A DNA stretch of 64,000 nt from Amborella trichopoda (taxonomy: Eukaryota; Streptophyta; Magnoliopsida; Amborellales; Amborellaceae): the NCBI RefSeq assembly GCF_000471905.2, contig NW_006499973.1, forward strand, positions 288,880 to 352,879. Direction: 5' to 3'. Shown here one piece after another: positions 1 through 12,600 of the stretch. Numbering within the stretch: the stretch's first letter is position 1; every line of letters begins with the position of its first letter. The notes beneath the pieces are model-generated. The model made no database searches. It worked only from the letters and a program-made list of their open reading frames with translations, and was not told the origin of the DNA. A program made the position numbers and the translations under genes.

Positions 1-232
1 ATATATATTCAGCAAGTTTGGTTCTGATAAAATGCAAAAAATCATGCCTTGCATCTTGCTGTAAATTTTGTTTAAAGGGAAAACCCTTAATCTTTACGAG
101 CAAACTAGCCTCGTTTCCTTCTCCACCATAAATGTAGACTACAATTTTATTTCTCTATTAATTAAGAACTTTCTCTCCCTCTAAGTTTTTTCTTTTTTTT
201 GCAGAGAAAACGTACTTCCTACTCAAAAGCAC

Positions 233-691
233 GTATTTGGTCTTTGATCCCTCTATCTTATCACTGCTCATGCTTTATCTTGTATTGGATCCATATATAT
301 TCAAGCTTATCTTCAATTGTGAGGCATACGTGAAGCATAGGTTTTAGTTTATCCTACATGTCATGTATTTGCTTGCCCTTTGATCCATCTATCTTCTCAC
401 TTTTCACACTTTATCTCGTATTGGATCCATATATACTCAACCTTATCTTCAATTGTGAGGCATACATGAAGCATATGTTTTATCTTATCCTATATATCGC
501 GTATTTGCCCTTTGATCCCTCTATCTTCTCACTGCTCACACTTCATATATATTCAAGCTTATCTTCAATAGTGAGGCATACGAGAAGCATATGTTTTATC
601 TTATCATATATATCACGTATTTGCTCTTTGATCCCTCTATCTGCTCACATTTTATCTTGTATTGGATCCATATATATTCAAGCTTATCTTC
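233..691. repeat. Four-unit direct tandem repeat, unit about 116-136 bp
   Basis: Four direct copies begin at about 233, 365, 501 and 617, each opening with GTATTTG followed by CTTTGATCC. The units share a GGATCCATATATA core, CTTATCTTCAAT and GTGAGGCATAC. The third unit has lost the GGATCCATATATA segment and the fourth stops after CTTATCTTCA. Short reading frames through this block are a by-product of the repetition. I recognise no gene in it; the source could be an LTR or satellite fragment. Confidence 0.8.
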
Positions 692-1360
692 AGGGAAGCC
701 CATATATTTTGTTGTCACTCAATAATAGCATATATATCTTAATTTAAGAGATTGCTTATAATTACAGAAAGATATAAAATGATGGGCAGCTATCTAAGAA
801 AATAGTTAACTTTTAGTAGGCCCCAACCTCACGTATTAGGTGTGTGCAAGTCACTGCAACCCCATCATTAAATCACACATATATCGCATCTCTGTTAAAT
901 ATTTTTATGGTGGATTATCTGTTACAGAGATACAGTCACTCTGAACATATATCACATCTTTGAATATATATTTTATTATTTTGTTGTCTTATATATTGAT
1001 GATATCTCTATCAAAATAAATGAATAAATAGAAGACTTATTTTTCTCTTTTTTAGTGTTGTTGATATTTAAATGCGCTTACTGTCTTCGTGTGATATAGA
1101 AATTGATTTGTCTTTTAAAGTGAATCACATACTTGATATTTGCTCTTTTATTATAAGGGCTTACACACCCTTGATATTGCTCATGCACCCTAAATAAATA
1201 ACATAAAGGAGTAATTTTATATTATTTTTGATAAGTGTAGTGCTTAGTTGTAGATAGGGAGATTTCCTATTTCATATTTTTTTAAGGCATCACTTTATAA
1301 CTGATATTGTTTTATGAAATAATTGTAGCTCTTTCTGTACAAGTATTGACCACATATTAA
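692..1360. other. AT-rich stretch without recognised features
   Basis: I see no coding frame, RNA gene or clear repeat here. The 5' LTR of the copia element that follows would be expected in this stretch, but I find no similarity to the LTR at 5536-5970. The 5' LTR was probably lost or has diverged beyond recognition. Confidence 0.4.
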
Positions 1361-1429
1361 ATTTTTGGTACCTACTTTAGCTTCTTTAAAACTTAGAAAG
1401 TATTAGGTTGCTCACACAAAACTTAGCCA

Positions 1430-2338
1430 ATGACTAGTAGAATTGCAATGGCTGAACTTTTTAAAGTTAAAATATTGAATGGAAACAATTTTGAGATGTG
1501 GAAGAGGAAGATGAAATATCTCCTCATCCAACATAGAATCACATATGTACTAAAAGATGATCCACCAGTAGTTGGTGATAAACCAACTTAAGAAGAAAAT
1601 AAAAAGTTTAAGAAAATTTTTTAGAGGATGACCTCATAGCAAAAACTTCTATGTTAACTTTTATGCAAGATGACCTTATTAAGGTTTTCGAGCATCATGA
1701 AACATCAAAGAAAATGCAAGAGGCAATAAAAACTAAATATGACTCAACCTCTAAAATACACCTCCAATTACTATTAGAGTAATATAACTCATTTAAAATG
1801 AAAGAGGGTAATAATGTAGTAGAACATGTAAACAAGATGATTATTATGGCTAAAGACTTGGCCATTACTGAGAATGAAGTCCCCGAGCACATGCAAGTTT
1901 CCACTATCTTAAATAGCCTCCTACCTTCATGAAGGATGATAACAATTGTACTTAGGTTGAATGCAAAATCTCTTACATTAGCAGACTTACCTATGTAACC
2001 AGCCTTAGAGCAAGAACACATGAACAAAGATAAAATGAGTGACTTCATGCATGCTCAAGGACCTACAAAATCTAGCCAACCCAAGCCTAACACCCACAAA
2101 TTTCAAGGGAAGTTTAATAAAAAGAACAATAAGTTCAAATACAGATGAACTAAACCCTATAACCAAGAAATTAAACAGGGATCATCAAAATGCTTCTTAT
2201 GTAGTCAGCTCGGTCACTTCAAGAACCTATGTCCATAGAATAGAAACCTGCAAAATCCAAAGAATAGCGGGAATAGAAGCAAGAGGCGTGAAGTTGTTTG
2301 CGTGGTTTCTGAGTGCTTGTTGGCAGATCACGACATCA
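1430..2338 (+). pseudogene. copia-A gag relic
   Basis: Translation from the ATG at 1430 gives a copia Gag N-terminus, with NGNNFEMWKRKMKYLL at about residues 17-32. A stop interrupts it near 1589 and further stops follow. A zinc knuckle of the form C-X2-C-X4-H-X4-C is intact at 2191-2232 (CFLCSQLGHFKNLC). In a working element this protein forms the cytoplasmic particle and binds the RNA genome. With several frame breaks it is a pseudogene. Confidence 0.8.
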
Positions 2339-5300
2339 AAGGATGATGGGTTGACTCAGGCGCTAATTGGCATATCGAAATCTCAAAAGGCCTCTTCAAG
2401 AACTTCAAAGAAATAAAGAGAAATGTATCTACATGAAAAACAACACCTATTCTGATGTATTAGGTGTAGGAACTTATAGGTTGTATGTAGAGACAATCGA
2501 CCTTGTATTAACTGATGTATATTTTGTCCTTTGTATGAGACGAAACATTGTATGTGTCCCCTTACTCATTAGAAAATGTTTTGAAGTCCGTTTTCAATCA
2601 TTGTAAGTATCAATCGAAATGCGTGGACAAATTTATGCTTGGGGACATGTAATTGATGACCACAACTTGTTCATTCTTCATGTAAATGAGAAAACTGATA
2701 ATAAAATTTCAACTTATTCTGGTTATGTTGATTGTGTATATGTTGTTGATGCATATACTTGGCATCTTAGGCTTGGCCACATAGGAAAAGACAAAATAAA
2801 TAGGGTAATAAATAAATGTCTTATTCCAAATCTAAATAGTATCGAATTTCCAACCTGTCAGCATGCTTGTCCTGAAAAATGACTAGAAAATCATTCAAAA
2901 AAGGAGAGAGAGCTAATGAGTTATTGAATGTGGTTCACTCAAACATTTGTAGGCCCCTCAATGTTAAAACTTAGGGATGTCATACTTCATCACTTTTATT
3001 GATGATTTTTCTAGATTGGGATATGTTTATCTAATCGTCCACAAATCAGAAGCTTTAGAAAAATTTAAAATATATAAAAAAGAAATAGAAAACTAATTGG
3101 TTAAGAATATCGAAGTTCTTAAAACTGATAGAGGAGGTGAATATACATCCGAAGCTTTCAATACTTATTGACAAGAATATGATATTAAAAGACATACCAC
3201 TATGCCTTATACGCCACAACAAAGTGGAATAGCTGAAATGTATAATAGAACCCTCTTAGAAATGATTAGATTCATGATAACTCATGCTAATATGCTCAAG
3301 GCCTTTTGGGGAGAAACAATAAACACATTTATGTATATCTTTAATAGGGTTTCAACTAAAGCAATAGATTTTACCCCTTATGAATTGTAGACATGTAGAA
3401 AACCTGATCTATCCAACTTAAAGAAGTGGGGGTCAACTGCCGATGTCCTAATTCCATATCAGAATAGAAAATAAGTTAGAAAACAAAACTCTAATTTATA
3501 ATTTTATAAGATATCCCAAAGGATAAAAGAGATATTGATTTTATCATAAAGATAAGGGACTCATTGAAAGCAGAGATGTTGAGTTCCTAGAAGATTTTAT
3601 TGAAAAAAACTTACATGTAGGGGATAATGATAATCCACTTAATATTACAAATAACTTAAAACCACTACCTACAGTGGATATGGATAGCCCTGATCAACAT
3701 GATAATGTTGAAGTACCCACAAACCCAATGTTAAGTGGTCAAAAGTGGTATAGAGTTCCTCCATCATACCTTCATGATTTCTATGTCTAAGTGAATGAGA
3801 AGATAGATAACTTTATTGACCTAGATGAAATCTATGACTCTTTTGACTTCAACGATGCTATGAAATCACAATAATCTCAAGAATGACTTAATGCCATGAG
3901 AGAAGAAATATATTCTATTAAGAAAAATAAAGTTTGGGATCTATGTGATTTACCACTGGATAGGAAATCTATAGGTTCTAAATGGGTGCTTTAAAGGAAG
4001 TTAAAATCTAATGGATCAATTGATAAATTTAACGTTAGGTTAGTAACAAAGGGTTTTACCCAAAGAAAAGGAGTAGACTATGTCGACACTTATTCTTCAG
4101 TTGCAACGTTTATATCCATTAGAATAATTTTGGCAATTGTTGAATATTATGACTTAAAACTTTACCAAATGGATGTAAATACTGCATTATTAAATGGTGA
4201 ACTAAAGAAAACCATCTACATTAAGCAACTTGAGGGCTTCACAATTAAAGGTCAAGAAAATAAAGCATACAAATTAAATAAGTATTTATATGATTTAAAA
4301 TAATATTCAAGACAATGGTACTTAACATTTCATGATGGCGTCCTACAAATGGGATATGAAGTAAATAAATTGGATCATTGTGTGTATGTCTTGAAGAATG
4401 AAAGTAAATTCATAATACTCTTATTATATGTAAATGATATCCTAATAGTTGGAAATGACTTAGAAATGATTGATAAGACTAAGTCATGGCTTTCTTCTCG
4501 GTTTGAAATGAAAGATATGGGAGAAGCATCTTATTTCTTAGGTATAAAAATAATTAGAGATAGAAATAAAAAATGTTGTGCTTGAGCCAAGAGAGATATC
4601 TTGAGTCTGTTCTCAAAAGATTTCAAACAGAAAATTGTAAACCATTGTCTACTCTTTTTGAAAAGGGTGTAAAGTTGTCTAGGAAGGATTGTCTAGCAGA
4701 ACGACAAGAAAAGCCTTACGCTCTTTGTGCACAAGGTATTTGTAGCTTGGTATATGTAGTAAGATGTACGAGACCAGATTTGAGTTATGCCGTAGGACTT
4801 GTTATTAGATATCAAAGTAATCCCGACATAGCTCATTGGATAACAGTAAAAAGAATTCTAAGGTACATTAAAGGAACAAAGCATCTAAAATTGTGTTTTC
4901 AAGCAAATAAGCTTAAAACTACAGGATATTCAGATGCATATTTTGTTGGGGATAAAGACGATAGTAAGTCCACTTCATGACATATTTTTCTCTTTGGAAG
5001 GGCGGTTGTTTATTGGTCTAGGTAGAAACAAGGGTGTGTAGCTAGGTACACACATGAAACAAAATACATTGCATGTAGCGCTGCTTGTACTTTTCCTGTC
5101 TGGATAAAGCGCTTCATAGATGAGTTGAAGCTGCAAATAATCTATGGACTGATCTAAATATTTTGTGATAATCAAGGTACAATTAAATTAATTCAAAGTG
5201 GAGCAAATAACTCCAAAGGAAGACATATAGATGTCCAATATTACTATATTCAAGATTATGGTGAGAAATATGAAGTAATTGTTAGTTACTTATCCTCATC

Positions 5301-5367
5301 AGCTATGACCTCTAATCTGTTAACAAAGGGTATAAGTGTCAAACTACTGTCTAAGCACACTAGTTAA
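2339..5367 (+). pseudogene. copia-A pol relic (protease, integrase, RT, RNase H)
   Basis: The protease motif WVDSGA lies at 2347-2364. The pre-integrase motif TWHLRLGHIGKDKI lies at about 2757-2800. In the integrase core the first catalytic Asp appears replaced (VHSNICRPLN near 2935), while LKTDRGGEY near 3120 and GIAEMYNRTL near 3225 keep the second Asp and the Glu. The RT region includes YQMDVNTALLNGEL near 4165 and YVND at 4427-4438 in place of YVDD. RNase H motifs (KSTS, then DNQGTIKL, LLTKG) end near 5367. Many in-frame stops and shifts make it non-functional. Confidence 0.85.
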
Positions 5368-5662
5368 TAAGACTTAAAAATGTTTAAGTCAATCAGTTTT
5401 CATGATGACAAATCCGCATAAGCATGAAAATCCTCATGATGGATATTTGTTATGAAAGGCATTCCACGAAAGTATGAGAAAAACCTCATGACAAGATATT
5501 TTTTTAAATGTCTTACTCAAAAGTGGGAGTATGCATGTGACTTATTATGCTCCGCCATCATAGCCAAGTAGGAGAAGTTGACACATATGGCTCTGAGGCC
5601 TTACGTGTCTTGGCTTACAATTGTGGGAATCTAATGTTTATTATAATTATCCAAAAAATTAC

Positions 5663-5704
5663 ATCCAACGTTCATATGGTCCAACATCCATATGAACGTT
5701 GGAT
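5663..5704. other. 17-bp perfect inverted repeat with 8-base loop
   Basis: The arms at 5663-5679 (ATCCAACGTTCATATGG) and 5688-5704 are exact reverse complements, separated by 8 bases. The hairpin sits in the upstream (U3-like) part of the candidate LTR, about 65 bp before its TATA box. It could be a protein-binding dyad of the LTR promoter or a small foldback; function is inferred only from position. Confidence 0.75.
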
Positions 5705-5769
5705 GAGTATCCCTGAGATTAGGGAAAACCTTTTTTTGTCAGAGACCAACAGTTAGCCATTTTTCTCCC

Positions 5770-5776
5770 TATAAAA
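5770..5776 (+). promoter_or_regulatory. TATA box of the copia-A LTR
   Basis: TATAAAA in CCCTATAAAATGGG lies in the middle of the candidate LTR. It matches a plant RNA polymerase II TATA box and would start transcription near 5800, pointing towards the gene at 6401. Confidence 0.5.
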
Positions 5777-6254
5777 TGGGAAGCCAGATAAAGGAAGTGA
5801 AAAAAAAAAAAAAATAACAAACGTAGAGGGATACAGAGCATTCTCTGTAAACACATCTTTTATTTCTCTCCTCGAAAAGACAAGCAACAAGGGTTTCTAA
5901 TCCAAAAATCCGAGCTCTGCGATCACCAACCTAACAACACCCTTTGTCTGATCTCGGGTTTAGTCTCACACGCTCCATCAGTTTTTACTAACACTAGGGG
6001 CGTAAAGCAATGAGTTCTAACATTCCTATATTTTTATTAATGGAAAAACGGGTAGGGGTCTCCCCCACCCTTACCCCAAAAAATAAAAAAGCCATTAGAC
6101 TTAAAATTACTCGTAATTTGGATTTGGATACGGAAAAAAAAATATTTCGTCTAAAAAAAATAATACTGTAAGATATTAGCTAGACCATTCAGATCTACAC
6201 GCATTCATATATCTGCTTGATTGAAATTAATTTTATAATTTAAAGTTCTACCAT

Positions 6255-6262
6255 TATAAATA
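6255..6262 (+). promoter_or_regulatory. Candidate TATA box of the plastid-protein gene
   Basis: TATAAATA lies 139 bp before the start codon at 6401, which suits a transcript with about 110 bases of 5' untranslated sequence. The 5971-6400 stretch shows no other feature apart from a G/C-rich dyad at about 6051-6070 (GGGTAGGGG facing CCCCCACCC). Confidence 0.4.
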
Positions 6263-6400
6263 AAAATAGATCTCGATTCATTATAAAAATTTTCCGGACC
6301 AAAAGTGGATTTTTACGACAAAGTTTGAGGCGCGCCTTGCTTAGTTTAAGATCGCAGCCTTGTGCAAAATAAGAGAAATCAGGAGAAAAATTTCGACCAA

Positions 6401-6697
6401 ATGGCGAAGCTCTTTACCCCTGGGCTTCAAACACCCACTTCATTAAACCCTGAGTCTTATCTTCATCCATTTGTAAACCCTAGTTCTTCTCCTCGTCTCT
6501 GCCACGCTCTTGCATTGAACCCCAATCTTCAATGGCGTTATTTGGGTCGTGAATTGAAGTGTAACCCCAAATTTTATCTTCCTTTCCGCAACTCTGTTGA
6601 CTTGAGTCCCGATCTTCAATGGACGATTTTGAGGCGTAAATTGAAGTGTACGCCCAGAAATTTTTGCTTTTTCTCAGAGGGAAACAGTAACAAACAG
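6401..6697 (+). CDS. Exon 1 of the plastid-protein gene
   Basis: The ATG at 6401 sits in a good plant context (CCAAATGGCG) and opens MAKLFTPGLQTPTSLNPESY, typical of a transit peptide. The exon ends at CAG 6697 before GTATTT, giving 99 codons. It contains an internal duplication: LNPNLQW at 6515 and LSPDLQW at 6602 are 87 bp apart and both are followed by a Leu-Lys-Cys motif. Reading past the donor runs on to a stop in the intron near 6854. Confidence 0.75.
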
Positions 6698-9600
6698 GTA
6701 TTTATCTTGGTTAATCAGGGTTTTGAGAATGTGCTGATGAGTTACGGGGGGGTTTCAGTTACTAAATGCCATGTTTTTTGTATTTCGACTTTGTTTTGGG
6801 CGAATTTTGTTTTACAAGTTGCTAAATGGAATGAACGTTGCTTGCATTTTGAGTAGTTTTAGTGGGGTTATTGTTTTTTTATGGACTTAGGTCGTCTATT
6901 TATTGTTTGGTTTAGGTTATCTATTTACTGTACGGATAGCAAGGTTCCATTTTCTTGAACCACATAGTCAGATACTCAGCAAAAATGTCAACGAATGCAT
7001 GCCTGTTTATAAAATTCATTTTCTTTCTCTCCTTTAAATATTGTTAAATTCGTAGTGAAATTGTTGTGTGGACATTACACATTTTGATCTTAGACTCATT
7101 TTTTGCTTAAGTTCTTTGATTTGTTACATTGTTTGCATACTTTCATTACAATCTTGGTTTATTAATTGCAATCATAGACTTAGTGCTTTTAAGCCAGCAA
7201 GAAACTCTCCATTTTTAGGGAAAGATGTATTGCCTACTTCTCAAACTATTTGTAGAAATAACTAAAACACTGCTAAATCTATAAGAAGTAAGAAGATAGT
7301 CTGTTAGAGTTATTCACTTTTGTTGGATCCTCTCTCGGAGTCATTTCTTGTACTTTTATGATTGAGATGTTCTTCTTGAACTTATCGGTGTCATGCTGTT
7401 TTCCGGTTAACTTTTTCTGTTTGAGGAGTTATTGTACTCCTTTCTTGCTCTACATTTCGTGTTAATTATACACAGCTCTACATTATGTTTTAATGATACA
7501 CAAAATCTACTAACATTTATCAAAAAATAAAATCAAATTGAAAAGAACTCGTTCTCCTGAAATTTTAGACGAGTTGTATGTCTTAAGATGTATTTAGTTG
7601 TACTCAACTTTCAAAAAACATTTATTCAATTATGCTCAAAAGAAATCGGCTTTTTTATTTATTATTATTGTTATTATATTTTATTTTATTATTATTTTTA
7701 TTATTTTTCTTATTTTTTTATTTTGAACTTGTCAAGTCCTGTTTCAGTGGTTGTTATTCAGACTTGGATGCTAGTTTCGGTTGAGTTTCTTCAATGTGTC
7801 ATTGTCTATTAACTGCAGAGTTTTTGTTTATCACATTGGATTTATTGTTTAAAAAATTGTTATTATTTTTATTCTCACATTTATTTTCGAGAGTTCAAGC
7901 TTGATTTCTGGTCATAGTCACAAAATTAGGGTCAGTTTCATATTTTTAATAACAGGATTATACCTTTGTTGGGGTTTGGCTTCGGGCTTCCTATTGATAT
8001 CAGGAGCAAGCTAGAAGAGCATTAGAAAGTGCCCTTGGTGGAAAAAAGAGTGAATTTGATAAATGGAATAAAGAAATTCAAAAGAGGGAAGAAGTGGGCG
8101 GGGGGAATAATCATGGTGGTGGAAGTTGGTTCGGCGGAGGTGGTTGGTTCGGTGGGTCTGATGGTGAGCATTTTTGGAAGGAGGTGCAACAAGCAGGTCT
8201 CACAATTGCTGGAATCATCATCTTGGTACTCACTCTCTTTGCCTATTGTATTTTCCTTCTTTTGATTGATGGATGCATGAGGCACCCGTTCGCAGGCTGC
8301 CCATGGCCTGTGGGTGGAAAATGCCCTCAGGCCATGTGAAGTTTCATCTTCCTCCCCATACTAAGGGGACAAAAGACAAAGGGGACATGCCAACCCCTCA
8401 TCACTCCCAAGACTTTTTAATGAATACTTTTAAGATTTGATAAAGGAAAGATCTTTGAAAAATCAAAAGAAATCCAAAATATTTGGATTTGATTCTTTGT
8501 GAAAGAATTTTATCAACACTTGACCAGTGAGGGCATTTGTTTGGTTAGAATGGCAGTCTGGATCAGTCATGTAGTTTAACAAAGCAAAAAATGCAAAATA
8601 AATAAAAAAAAAACAAAGAAATATTAAAAAGCCAAAAAATATAGGAAGCTCAGTAAAAATTTTAAAAGAAAAATAGTAGGAACAAAAATAAAAAGATAAC
8701 ACACCATAATATTGAGAAGGGAAAATAATTATATCAAACTCAACTAATCCACATGGACCACATCGCTAATTCTCCACACCTATGGGCCACCCATTGGTAC
8801 CAACTACAAACTATAAACTATTGACTCAAATTCTCAATTACATAATCATAATTCATATATTATATAAAAATACGAGTGTTATGCAATATATCAAAACAAG
8901 TTGATACTCTTGTTATTCACCATCATCTACTTCCGCTTCATTTCCACTATCTTCCTCATCAGTGAACTCCTCCTCTAACTCATCATCTCTTCTGTAAAGT
9001 TGTACAGTAAGTTATCAATGTTTCAATTCAAAGTTTCAAGTCTCAAGTTTAAACTTTCAATATAGTGAATATAATATAAGAAATAAATCAATAAAGAAAT
9101 TTTATGATTAAAGTGCTCAAAGTTAGAAAAGAAACAATAGTAAAAAACTTAATAATAAAATTACCTTTTTGTGTTGGATCCATCTTCATTCAATTCTCCT
9201 CAATTCATTCTATAACGTCTCTGTCTTGACAACCCTACAACATCGATACTCTTCAAGTCAATGGGGTCAGACCATATGGTTTGGACAATAAGTTAAAGCG
9301 TAAATCTAAGAATGAGTTGAACAATAGCAGAAAAATGAATAAGTCTATTATCTCTGCATCAAGCTAAGGTTGTATTGGGCAAAGACCAAATTATTGAGCT
9401 GCTTGTGCTCCAACTTATTTCAAACATTGATGTGGATGCATGAGGAAACACTCCATTTCTTCTCGCAGCCACATGCATTGCAAGTTTGGCTGAGGACGCA
9501 GACAATGAATCTCTGTAGCTTTGGAGCTTCATCAAACTTCCTCACCATTCCTCTGAAACATGAAAATGGAAATTGAATATTAGAATTTGAGGTAGTTAAT

Positions 9601-12600
9601 TAACCACATGAGAGGGCAAAGTGAGTAAACTTTATGGAAAAACATAATAATGAAATGATGTTACTTGGGAGGATCTCACTGTGTAGGTTAATTGGCATTT
9701 GTCTCGAAAACTTGTAATATCACTCCAAGCCGATGAAATAACCATGGCTCTCAACCCATTCTTCAATTGCAATATGCTTTGCAAGGTGAGCAAGTTAGTG
9801 ACAAAACTAGTTATTGCTAACCTCACTACCTCTCTCCCATTTGTACGTTTTCTCATAAGATTGAGGACAAATGACGTTGTAGCTAGGTTTTGTAATCTCT
9901 TTTGCCCTCTCTGCAATCAACTTAACATGGGACATTTTCCCTGTTTGCTCAAGCATCAATCTAAGCATTGTGCAGCATATGAGGTCCAAAAAATGAGATG
10001 TGCATAGTGCTCTTGCAGCCCACAAGGGCGTAGTTGGCTGCATTATCAATAATGAATTACACCACGTGCTCTGGCGCAACTTCGTCTACAACCTCCCTAA
10101 ACAACTAAGACGATGCTGAACCAATCTTAATAATATATGTTGCATCCACGGACCTCAAAAAAGCATTCCCCCTTATGATAGTAAACCAAAAAACCACCCA
10201 TCAGACATAATAGAGCACCCATGGGTGGCACATATCTCCCAATAGCTCCCTGTGAAATCCTTAAACCTCTTCCACATTTTCTTAAGCAAGCTACCCCTCA
10301 CATCATCATAGCTGGGGATTTTTACCTTGGACCTTTGGGTTCATTGCATCCAACATAGGGTAAAAAAATCAGAGTTGACTACCTTAAAAGGGATGCCAGT
10401 GTGATACATCTACCGGGCCAAATACATGTGTACTCTACGCTCTTTGTTACTTTCTCCCAAGCCAAGGCACATTTGATGGTTGGCTGGGAGCCCCATTGTC
10501 CTATGTGGTAAATTGCCCCCCATCTCACCTGACCTCCTAGGCTAGCTAGACACTGTCCCACTTGAAGCTGTACTAGTAGACTCCTTCCCTATCCTTCTAG
10601 TCATGGACAACTAGTCCTTCTCTTCTTCCTCTTCAGAATCCTCTTATGTAGGAGTTGGATAAGGATTCTTGATGTCATGTATTGACTGCCTCCTTTGCTT
10701 TTAAGTACCATGATCTTCAATGCTCCTTTACATCTCATGCATCATGTGAGAAGAACTTTAGGGCATTTGGTTATATTCCCTTGGTTGTGCACCAAATGCT
10801 CCATCATTCTATGTATTCCCCCTCCCTTTATTTGTTTATTTCAAAATATGCATATATTTTCTCATATCTTGCTATTTTTTTTTTCCCTTGTAACATGCCC
10901 CCATGTCGGGTGTGAGTTTTTATTAGACCTGTTAGAGGCCATATTTAAATCCTTAAATTCCTGAGACAATGATTTCAACCAACCAAAAATTACAACTTCC
11001 AAGAATCAAGCTTAATCAACCAACACCAAATCTCTTACTTAAAATATCTAAACCACCAAACTAAAGTCCGAATCCTCATCAAGTATACTTCAAAGGTCAA
11101 TAATGTTAAGTTCACCAACCCTACATAAAAATAAAATAAAACGAATAAATTAGTAAATCAATGAAACATTTTCAAACAACCCACCCCCAATTTTCTACAT
11201 CCAAACTGAAAATATAAAGAAATGTAACAGAAAATTTTCCATGGTCTATCATTTTCCTTGTAAGCGTTTAATATTTACTAAAACAAAAGAATGCATAAAC
11301 AATAAATTTTCATGCAAATAAAAACATTATAGTATCAATTTGAAACATGTTTCACAACAAGTAGCTAAAACAATTTTCATACTTTAACAATTTTCATGAT
11401 ACGATGATAGCCTTCAAGCATTAATGGAACAAATAAATTCATAAAAGAATATTGGGTTAAAAATAGAATCGACCAAAAATCTAAAACTATAAAATGACTA
11501 AGAAGCCAGGAATAAAGTAACATATATCCAGTATAAATGTTTTTCATACTCTATAGTTTCATTAAACTTGGCCTTTTTACAGTTTGATGAGTGCTAAAGA
11601 ATAAAAATAAAAACAACCCAAACCTAGTATAATAGTATTTATTTTTAAAGATGCATACAAGGCTTCCTAAAAAGCAAAATATACACAATAAACTTAAGAT
11701 AAAACAACCTAAAATCAATGGAAGAAACATTATTTTGCATTTGTTTAAAAAGAAAATCTTTTATGGCAAGAATTGTAAAAAACGAAAATGATAAAAAAGT
11801 AATTTAATAGACTTGCTTGGGGCTTCAAATCGGGCAAAATGATGGCCAAATCTTCCCCCAAGATTACTGGAAAATAGGAGAAAAATGATTAAAATGCTTT
11901 TCTCACTCAAAGCAAAGGTTTTTAAAACCTTAAAACCCACTCTTTTAATCCAGAAGATAAAAAAGCCCCTTGGAAAAAGATAGAAAAAAGACCCATGCAA
12001 CCACCAAAAAGGTGGAAAAATGAAGAAAATATGAAAAAATGGAGCGGAAAAGGTACAATTTTTTAGGGTTATTTGGACCAACCAGTTCATTCACAAATCC
12101 GCAGACTGGCCGATCTACCGATCCAGTCAATGGACGATTTCATCCATTGGTTTGTAACGGCTCGGTCTACTTCTAATGTTGGGGTTGGACGGGACTGAAT
12201 TGGTCGGTTCCCAGTCCAAACTAGCTAGTCTGGTCTTTTTTACATAACCCTGTGGGAAATATAAGAGAGGAGGTTTGAAGTGACTGAAACCTTGAGATTC
12301 ATCCAAAACATTCAAGTTCAGTGATCAAGCAAGAAGTGTATCCATTTTTGGTTAAGTTCATTTGTATTTGAGATCTTTCAAGATTCCTTTGTGGTGGTGT
12401 TGCATGTGTGAAATGTGATCCAACATTGGCCTAGGTACTTCTAAGATGTTGATTTATTCCCATCATTCTATTTTTAATGTCTAATTGATTATACACACCC
12501 TTTATATAAAGGGTGTGGTTTGCATAAGGTTGCTGCCTTAAACAATCCAAATAAGGTGCACCACCAAATTTTATCATAAGATGTACTTTTGATGTCAAAA

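Larger units (their letters stand above)
1367..5970 (+). mobile_element. Decayed Ty1/copia retrotransposon copia-A (5' LTR not found)
   Basis: The order gag, CCHC knuckle, DSGA protease, pre-integrase, integrase, reverse transcriptase, RNase H is that of Ty1/copia elements. All parts lie on the plus strand and are broken by stops and frameshifts. A polypurine tract AAGTGGGAG (5521-5529) is followed by a candidate 3' LTR at 5536-5970. TGGTACCTACTTT at about 1367 may be a degraded primer-binding site complementary to initiator tRNA-Met, whose usual form is TGGTATCAGAGC. It is an old, non-autonomous relic. Start is uncertain. Confidence 0.85.
5536..5970 (+). repeat. Candidate 3' LTR of copia-A
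   Basis: The stretch starts TGTGA and ends TCACA, the inverted ends expected of an LTR, and starts shortly after the purine tract at 5521-5529. It contains a TATA box (5770-5776). Without a 5' partner the borders rest only on these internal signs. It ends about 430 bp before the start codon of the plastid-protein gene, in the same orientation. Confidence 0.55.

Noticed and set aside
358..747. 129-codon plus-strand frame
   Set aside because: It runs through the tandem repeat and its peptide is simply the repeated unit translated.
6051..6070. G/C-rich dyad GGGTAGGGG facing CCCCCACCC
   Set aside because: Short and imperfect; could be a promoter dyad but nothing else supports it.
8029..8265. 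Alternative plus- and minus-strand frames over exon 2
   Set aside because: They overlap exon 2 of the plastid-protein gene in other frames and carry no family pattern.
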